9,221 bases of DNA from Bacteroidota bacterium (GTDB lineage: Bacteria > Bacteroidota > Bacteroidia > Bacteroidales > WCHB1-69), in contig JAEWNB010000065.1 in NCBI GenBank assembly GCA_023392945.1, forward strand, positions 1 through 9,221. Direction: 5' to 3'. Of this stretch, positions 5,682 to 9,221 are shown piece after piece. The number at the start of each line of letters is the position of its first letter. Positions within the stretch are counted from its first letter, which is position 1. A program made the position numbers and the translations under genes. Below the pieces are notes generated by a model. The model saw only the letters and a list, made by a program, of their open reading frames with translations, made no database searches and was not told where the DNA came from.

Positions 5682-6227
5682 TAATTTCATTTTTGTATTA
5701 TTTATTAAACAGTTATGTTTACTTTTTGGTTTCTTTTGATTTTTTCTAATTATTTTTCAGAAAAGAATATAAATAGTACGCGTCAAAGTTATAAAATAAA
5801 AACTCAATAATTCACTAAAAAAGTGCATTTTGTATTTTTTTAATTGTTCTGGGACGGATTAGGGATGAACGCAAATTTTATCATGAATATTCAGGATTTT
5901 AAATTTTAATTATATAGTATAATGTAAACAAATTTAAATAGTTAACGATATTTTTTCTATTTTAGTGTTAAGATTATTCTTTTTTTAATTTCTAAAATAG
6001 GAGGCTTATCAAAATTTGAAATTTTTGGAAGTTTTTGGGAATAATTCGGATAGTTTATTCTCAGTTTAATGGCGAATCGCTGCGAGCCGGAATGTCCCCC
6101 AAAACAGTATAATATTTCAAATAGCTGATTCCTATTGTTGTCGTTTATATTAGATACAATTTATTATGGTTTTTGAGGTTAAATAGATATGTATGCAATA
6201 AAAATGTTTTTAAGTGATTATTTTTTA
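5682..6227. other. Gene-free AT-rich intergenic stretch with GC-rich patches
   Basis: No credible coding sequence on either strand: the only longer frame, on the minus strand at 6145-6336, overlaps the 5' end of the next gene and is A/T-driven. Items seen are a patch at 5850-5905 with GGATTA, GGATGA and GGATTTT spaced like a degenerate short repeat, an inverted repeat at 5953-6004, and an isolated GC-rich patch at 6071-6100 containing the interlocked palindromes GCGAaTCGC and TCGCtGCGA. The patches could be remnants of decayed genes or repeats. Confidence 0.6.
5953..6004. repeat. AT-rich inverted repeat / possible stem-loop
   Basis: CTATTTTAG (5957-5965) and CTAAAATAG (5992-6000) are perfect 9-base complements with a 26-base spacer. 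As plus-strand RNA the stem could extend to 13 pairs through 5953-5956 with 6001-6004, using three G-U pairs. Low complexity makes chance plausible. Confidence 0.35.
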
Positions 6228-6235
6228 TATTTTTG
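6228..6235 (+). promoter_or_regulatory. Putative -7 element for the 94-aa/DUF4292/queG/kdsD operon
   Basis: TATTTTTG, an exact TAnnTTTG match, ends 20 bases upstream of the ATG at 6256, implying a leader of about 14 bases. It is the only good match near the head of the plus-strand operon. No clear -33 TTG is seen. Confidence 0.5.
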
Positions 6236-6255
6236 GACATTAAAATATTATAGAG

Positions 6256-6540
6256 ATGAACCCTGACGAAATCTATTCTTTCGAAGAAATATTGCACAAT
6301 GATTTCTTTGATATTTATGATTATGAACAAATTCAAAACGAGATAAACAAAAGAATTGAGTATGATCCTGCTTTTGCAAAATCATACTCGGTGTGGCTGA
6401 AAGCCAATAACTTTAAATCCTGGCGGGGCGCGTATGACGAGCCTAAACCACTTACCACTATGAATGCTTCTGCGTATGATTCAGAAGAAGATATTGAGAT
6501 GGAATCTGACATTATGGATATGATGAAAGAGGACGAATAA
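6256..6540 (+). CDS. Small acidic cytoplasmic protein of unknown function (94 aa)
   Basis: No signal peptide or membrane segment. The first half (MNPDEIYSFEEILHNDFFDIYDYEQIQNEINKRIEYDPAFAKSY, described here by segments) is predicted helical, with a conserved-looking aromatic part VWLKANNFKSWRGAYDEP at about 46-63. The C-terminal 25 residues are strongly acidic and methionine-rich (SEEDIEMES, DIMDMMKEDE). It is the first gene after the -7 element and is followed after 14 bases by the LolA-like gene, so it heads the operon. Codon use resembles its neighbours, and tight spacing on both sides supports a real gene. I do not recognise a family. The acidic tail suggests a protein-binding or regulatory role, but that is only a guess. 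Confidence 0.75.
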   Translation: MNPDEIYSFEEILHNDFFDIYDYEQIQNEINKRIEYDPAFAKSYSVWLKANNFKSWRGAYDEPKPLTTMNASAYDSEEDIEMESDIMDMMKEDE

Positions 6541-6554
6541 TTGATTTTTTTGAA

Positions 6555-7349
6555 ATGAAATATTCTTTTAGCATTCTTATGCTGCTTTTTTTATTGAATC
6601 CGCTCTTTCAAGAAGCAATATGTCAGGAAGATTCTGTCGCGTCCGATTTTAATAGGCCGATTCCGGGGAAGTCATTTCCAAAATTGGACTATTTGTCTCT
6701 TTCAGAAATAAATTATCAATGGATTTCCTATCGGATGAAGCTGGCTTTGGAAAAAGATACTACTTCCAGTTCTTTTCAGCTCTTTTTTGTGAATAGAATT
6801 GATAGTATTATCTATTTGAATTTCAATGTTTCCGGAATTGAAATTATCAGAATTGTGATGACACCCGAAAAAATTACATACGTCAATAAAATGGAAAATA
6901 ATTATTTTATTGCCGATTATTCCCAATTTAGCAAGGTGCTGGGGCTGAAACTTGATTTTTATATGGTTCAGGCAATTTTTAATGCTGCCGATTTTAAATA
7001 TTTTGAAAATAATTTCAGGATTCTTGAAAATGAAGAAAATGTGCATCTTGTTGCAGAAAAACGATGCAATTTATTGAAGGCTAATTGTCTGACACAAGAG
7101 CTTTTTTTAGATAATAGTAATAGAATTATTGGAAATGTGTTTTCTGCATATAATGAAAGCCCTTCTTTGCGTGTTAATTACAACAATTATTTGCCTGTTG
7201 ATTCAGCGTGTTTCTTTTCTGAGATGATTATTGAGATGAATCATTTAAGGGTAAAAGCCAGTGCCGAAGTGAAAAATGTTAAGTATAATGTTCCCGGACC
7301 GACTTCCATTCGGATTCCGGAGACTTTTGAACTGATTAAATTCCCATAG
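6555..7349 (+). CDS. DUF4292 family protein (LolA-like fold), cell-envelope
   Basis: 264 residues. N-terminal signal peptide (core ILMLLFLLNPLF). The residue before Cys23 is Ile, so the lipobox usual in this family is degenerate or absent. The body follows DUF4292: YRMKLALEKD near 59-68, then SSFQLFFVNRIDSIIYLNFNV (strand, then D-S-I-I-W/Y-L-S), GIEIIRIVMTPEKITYVNKMENNYFIADYS (family G-I-E-x-x-R-x-x-x-T-P-D-x-x) and LGLKLDFYMVQAIF. The family is predicted to adopt a LolA/LolB-like half-barrel that binds lipid or lipoprotein acyl chains, acting in the periplasm or at the outer membrane. The downstream queG starts 13 bases later. In many Bacteroidota this family sits by a TPR protein and an M23 peptidase; here that context is missing. 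Confidence 0.83.
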   Translation: MKYSFSILMLLFLLNPLFQEAICQEDSVASDFNRPIPGKSFPKLDYLSLSEINYQWISYRMKLALEKDTTSSSFQLFFVNRIDSIIYLNFNVSGIEIIRIVMTPEKITYVNKMENNYFIADYSQFSKVLGLKLDFYMVQAIFNAADFKYFENNFRILENEENVHLVAEKRCNLLKANCLTQELFLDNSNRIIGNVFSAYNESPSLRVNYNNYLPVDSACFFSEMIIEMNHLRVKASAEVKNVKYNVPGPTSIRIPETFELIKFP

Positions 7350-7362
7350 AAAATATTTTTAA

Positions 7363-8286
7363 ATGGAGTTGACAGCAAGTGATATTAAAAATAGGGCACT
7401 TTTTTTGGGCTTTTCTGCTTGCGGAATAGCTAAGGCAATGCCATTGTCTTCTGAAAAGCAATATTTTACTTCTATAATTGATAACGGAACTCAGACCACT
7501 CTTGACTATCTCGAAAGAGATGTTGAAGTGCGTTTTTCTCCTGCACTGCTTTTGCCGGGCTGTAAAAGTGTGATTGTTGTTTTGTATAATTATCTGACCG
7601 ACCAAAAACTCGAAGCGGATTATAAAATTGCGAAATATGCCTTTATTAAGGATTATCATTCTTTTATTAAAAATAAACTGGAAAGGGTAGTCGAAATGAT
7701 TTCCGAAGCCTATCCTGAGGCTCATTGCAAAATAACGGTCGATAGTTCCAATATAACCGAAAAAAACTGGGCGGTTAAAGCCGGACTTGGCTATATCGGG
7801 AAAAATTCCCTTTTACAGAACGACAACGGCTCGTTTTTCCTTATCGGCACGATACTGACGGATGTGGTTTTTGAGTATGATACTGAAATAGAACGCAATT
7901 GCGGTTCCTGTAGGCATTGTGTTGAGGCATGTCCCGTTCATGCTATTACCAAACCCTATCAGGTGGATATTAGTAAATGTATTTCTTTTCATACTATTGA
8001 AAATAAAGAAAATAGAGATAATTCGGCTAATACGTTTCAATGGATTTTTGGATGCGATGTCTGTCAGGATGTTTGCCCCAATAATAAAAACAGTAAGCCG
8101 AATCCCGATGCACTTGATAAAATTTCCCTATTTTTGCATTTCAAAAATGCAGACTTTGAAAATTTGTCAAAGGAAGAGTTTCAAAACTATTTTAAAGATA
8201 GTTGTGTGACAAGAAGAAAATATGAGAAATTTGCGGAAAGAATTAAAAAAGTTAAGATAGAATCAAATAGTAACCCCAATTTATAA
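7363..8286 (+). CDS. queG: Epoxyqueuosine reductase
   Basis: QueG reduces epoxyqueuosine to queuosine at position 34 of GUN-anticodon tRNAs, using cobalamin and two [4Fe-4S] clusters in the cytoplasm. 307 residues, the short form without the C-terminal HEAT-like repeats of the E. coli enzyme. Seen: LPGCKSVIVVLYNY (65-78), KYAFIKDYHSFIKNKL (91-106), and the catalytic-acid region VDSSNITEKNWAVKAGLGYIGKN with Asp127 in the position of the family's proton donor. Cluster ligands are C180-xx-C183-xx-C186-xxx-C190-P, C206 (KCISFHTIENK) and C231-xx-C234-xxx-C238-P; all eight are present. It starts 13 bases after the LolA-like gene, and the next gene's start follows 22 bases after its stop. No sign of decay. 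Very secure. Confidence 0.97.
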   Translation: MELTASDIKNRALFLGFSACGIAKAMPLSSEKQYFTSIIDNGTQTTLDYLERDVEVRFSPALLLPGCKSVIVVLYNYLTDQKLEADYKIAKYAFIKDYHSFIKNKLERVVEMISEAYPEAHCKITVDSSNITEKNWAVKAGLGYIGKNSLLQNDNGSFFLIGTILTDVVFEYDTEIERNCGSCRHCVEACPVHAITKPYQVDISKCISFHTIENKENRDNSANTFQWIFGCDVCQDVCPNNKNSKPNPDALDKISLFLHFKNADFENLSKEEFQNYFKDSCVTRRKYEKFAERIKKVKIESNSNPNL

Positions 8287-8307
8287 GTGAATAAACTAAC
8301 TGATATT

Positions 8308-9221
8308 ATGAATATTGATGATTCTCAATTAAAGGAATTAGCGAAGAATGTTTTGCAGGAAGAGGCAAATTCTCTCCTTAATCTTAAAAATTTTATTGAT
8401 GATGATTTTGTGAAATCATTGGAGGTTATACTTCATTCTAAAGGGCGGCTTATTGTTTCCGGGATTGGCAAAAGTGCCATAATAGGACAGAAGATTGTGG
8501 CTACTCTTAACTCAACCGGAACGCCTTCTATCTTTATGCATGCTGCCGATGCTATTCATGGCGACTTGGGTATTATTCAGCCGGATGATGTGGTTCTTTG
8601 TATTTCCAAAAGCGGCAATACTCCTGAAATTTCATTATTGGTTCCGTTTCTTAAGATGAGTGGAAATATTTTAATCGCCCTTGTGGGCAATGTTGATTCT
8701 TTTTTGGCTAAAGAGGCAGATTATATTTTGAATTGCGCTGTGGATAAGGAAGCTTGCCCCAATAATTTGGCTCCGACTTCCAGCTCTACTGCTCAAATGG
8801 CTATGGGGGATGCGTTGGCCACTTGTTTGATGGAACTTAGGGGATTTACTTCTACCGATTTTGCCAAATATCACCCGGGTGGGATCCTCGGGAAACGGCT
8901 TTATCTGAAAGTCTCTGATTTATATAAGAATAATTTAATGCCAATGGTGAATCCCGATGCTACTATGCCCGAAGTGATTCTTGAGATTTCGGGGAAAATG
9001 CTGGGCGTGACCGCTGTTGTGGATAATGGTAAAGTGGTAGGTGCTGTTACCGATGGCGATTTACGCCGTATGTTGCAGAAAAATCCCGATTATGCCCATC
9101 TTCTTGCAAAAGATGTTATGAATACCTCTCCAAAATCTATTCTCCCAAATATGCTGGCAGTGGAGGCTCTTGAAACTATGAAGAAACTGAATATAACAAC
9201 TCTTTTTGTCATTAATGAAAA
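8308..9221 (+). CDS. kdsD: D-arabinose-5-phosphate isomerase, KpsF/GutQ family (3' end outside window)
   Basis: KdsD converts ribulose-5-phosphate to arabinose-5-phosphate, the first step of Kdo synthesis for LPS inner core. About 304 residues are visible of a usual 320, so the last 15-20 are beyond the edge. SIS domain about 30-180: SGIGKSAIIGQK with Lys55, DAIHGDLGI, SKSGNTPEI with Glu107, and PTSSSTAQMAMGDALA. HPGGILGKRL with His189 links to the CBS pair (about 205-260 and from about 268, VMNTSPKSI onward). Lys55, Glu107, Glu148 and His189 correspond, at a constant offset of four, to the catalytic residues known for E. coli KdsD (Lys59, Glu111, Glu152, His193). The start is the ATG at 8308; an in-frame GTG at 8287 abuts the queG stop and would add 7 residues, a less likely alternative. 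Very secure. Confidence 0.95.
   Translation, partial: MNIDDSQLKELAKNVLQEEANSLLNLKNFIDDDFVKSLEVILHSKGRLIVSGIGKSAIIGQKIVATLNSTGTPSIFMHAADAIHGDLGIIQPDDVVLCISKSGNTPEISLLVPFLKMSGNILIALVGNVDSFLAKEADYILNCAVDKEACPNNLAPTSSSTAQMAMGDALATCLMELRGFTSTDFAKYHPGGILGKRLYLKVSDLYKNNLMPMVNPDATMPEVILEISGKMLGVTAVVDNGKVVGAVTDGDLRRMLQKNPDYAHLLAKDVMNTSPKSILPNMLAVEALETMKKLNITTLFVINE

Noticed and set aside
5433..5749. Two overlapping plus-strand reading frames (82 and 63 codons) across the GC-rich island
   Set aside because: No signal peptide, domain or consistent start; they cover strong inverted repeats and fit better as chance frames over an RNA gene.
3980..6100. AATGTCCCCC occurring at 3980-3989 and 6091-6100
   Set aside because: Only a 10-base match with no extension on either side; expected by chance in 9 kb.
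6702..8209. Several antisense or alternative frames over DUF4292 and queG
   Set aside because: Shadows of genes with unmistakable family motifs.
8287..8307. GTG start of kdsD abutting the queG stop
   Set aside because: The ATG 21 bases downstream gives the normal N-terminal length relative to E. coli KdsD (constant offset of four to all catalytic residues).

Overview
The window looks like chromosome from an AT-rich member of the Bacteroidota. Three things point there: repeated matches to the Bacteroidota -7 promoter element TAnnTTTG upstream of genes, almost no Shine-Dalgarno sequences, and gene content typical of the phylum (DUF4292/LolA-like protein, short QueG, several SPII lipoproteins, a compact Omp85 protein). 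I see no tRNA, rRNA, CRISPR array, transposase or phage gene.

Left part (1-3405): the N-terminal part of glyA (serine hydroxymethyltransferase) runs off the left edge on the minus strand. Next comes a minus-strand pair: a 46-residue lipoprotein (1432-1572), then after 3 bases a 260-residue exported, probably outer-membrane, protein (646-1428). This pair is divided from a plus-strand Omp85/BamA-type outer-membrane protein (1666-3405, TTG start) by about 90 bases in which two -7 elements lie back to back on opposite strands.

Middle (3464-5370): three consecutive minus-strand lipoproteins. One has a carboxypeptidase-regulatory-like (transthyretin-type) fold, one may be a cysteine-less thioredoxin-like protein, and one is an orphan with a Cys cluster. 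A 19-bp imperfect inverted repeat brackets the space between the last two. Their substrates are unknown.

Structured intergenic region (5371-6255): divergent -7 elements lie upstream of the last lipoprotein. The rightward one leads into about 200 bases that stand out as GC-rich, are not convincingly coding, and are full of complementary segments. This is the best candidate for something interesting here, a small structured RNA of unassigned family. The following 550 bases are AT-rich, with a few GC-rich patches and an inverted repeat but no gene.

Right part (6256-9221): a tightly spaced plus-strand operon of a 94-residue acidic protein of unknown function, a DUF4292/LolA-like protein, queG (last step of queuosine synthesis) and kdsD/kpsF (arabinose-5-phosphate isomerase, first step of Kdo synthesis for LPS). 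The last gene runs off the right edge. Two of the four products (LolA-like and KdsD) concern the outer membrane; QueG is a tRNA-modification enzyme that seems to be merely co-transcribed.
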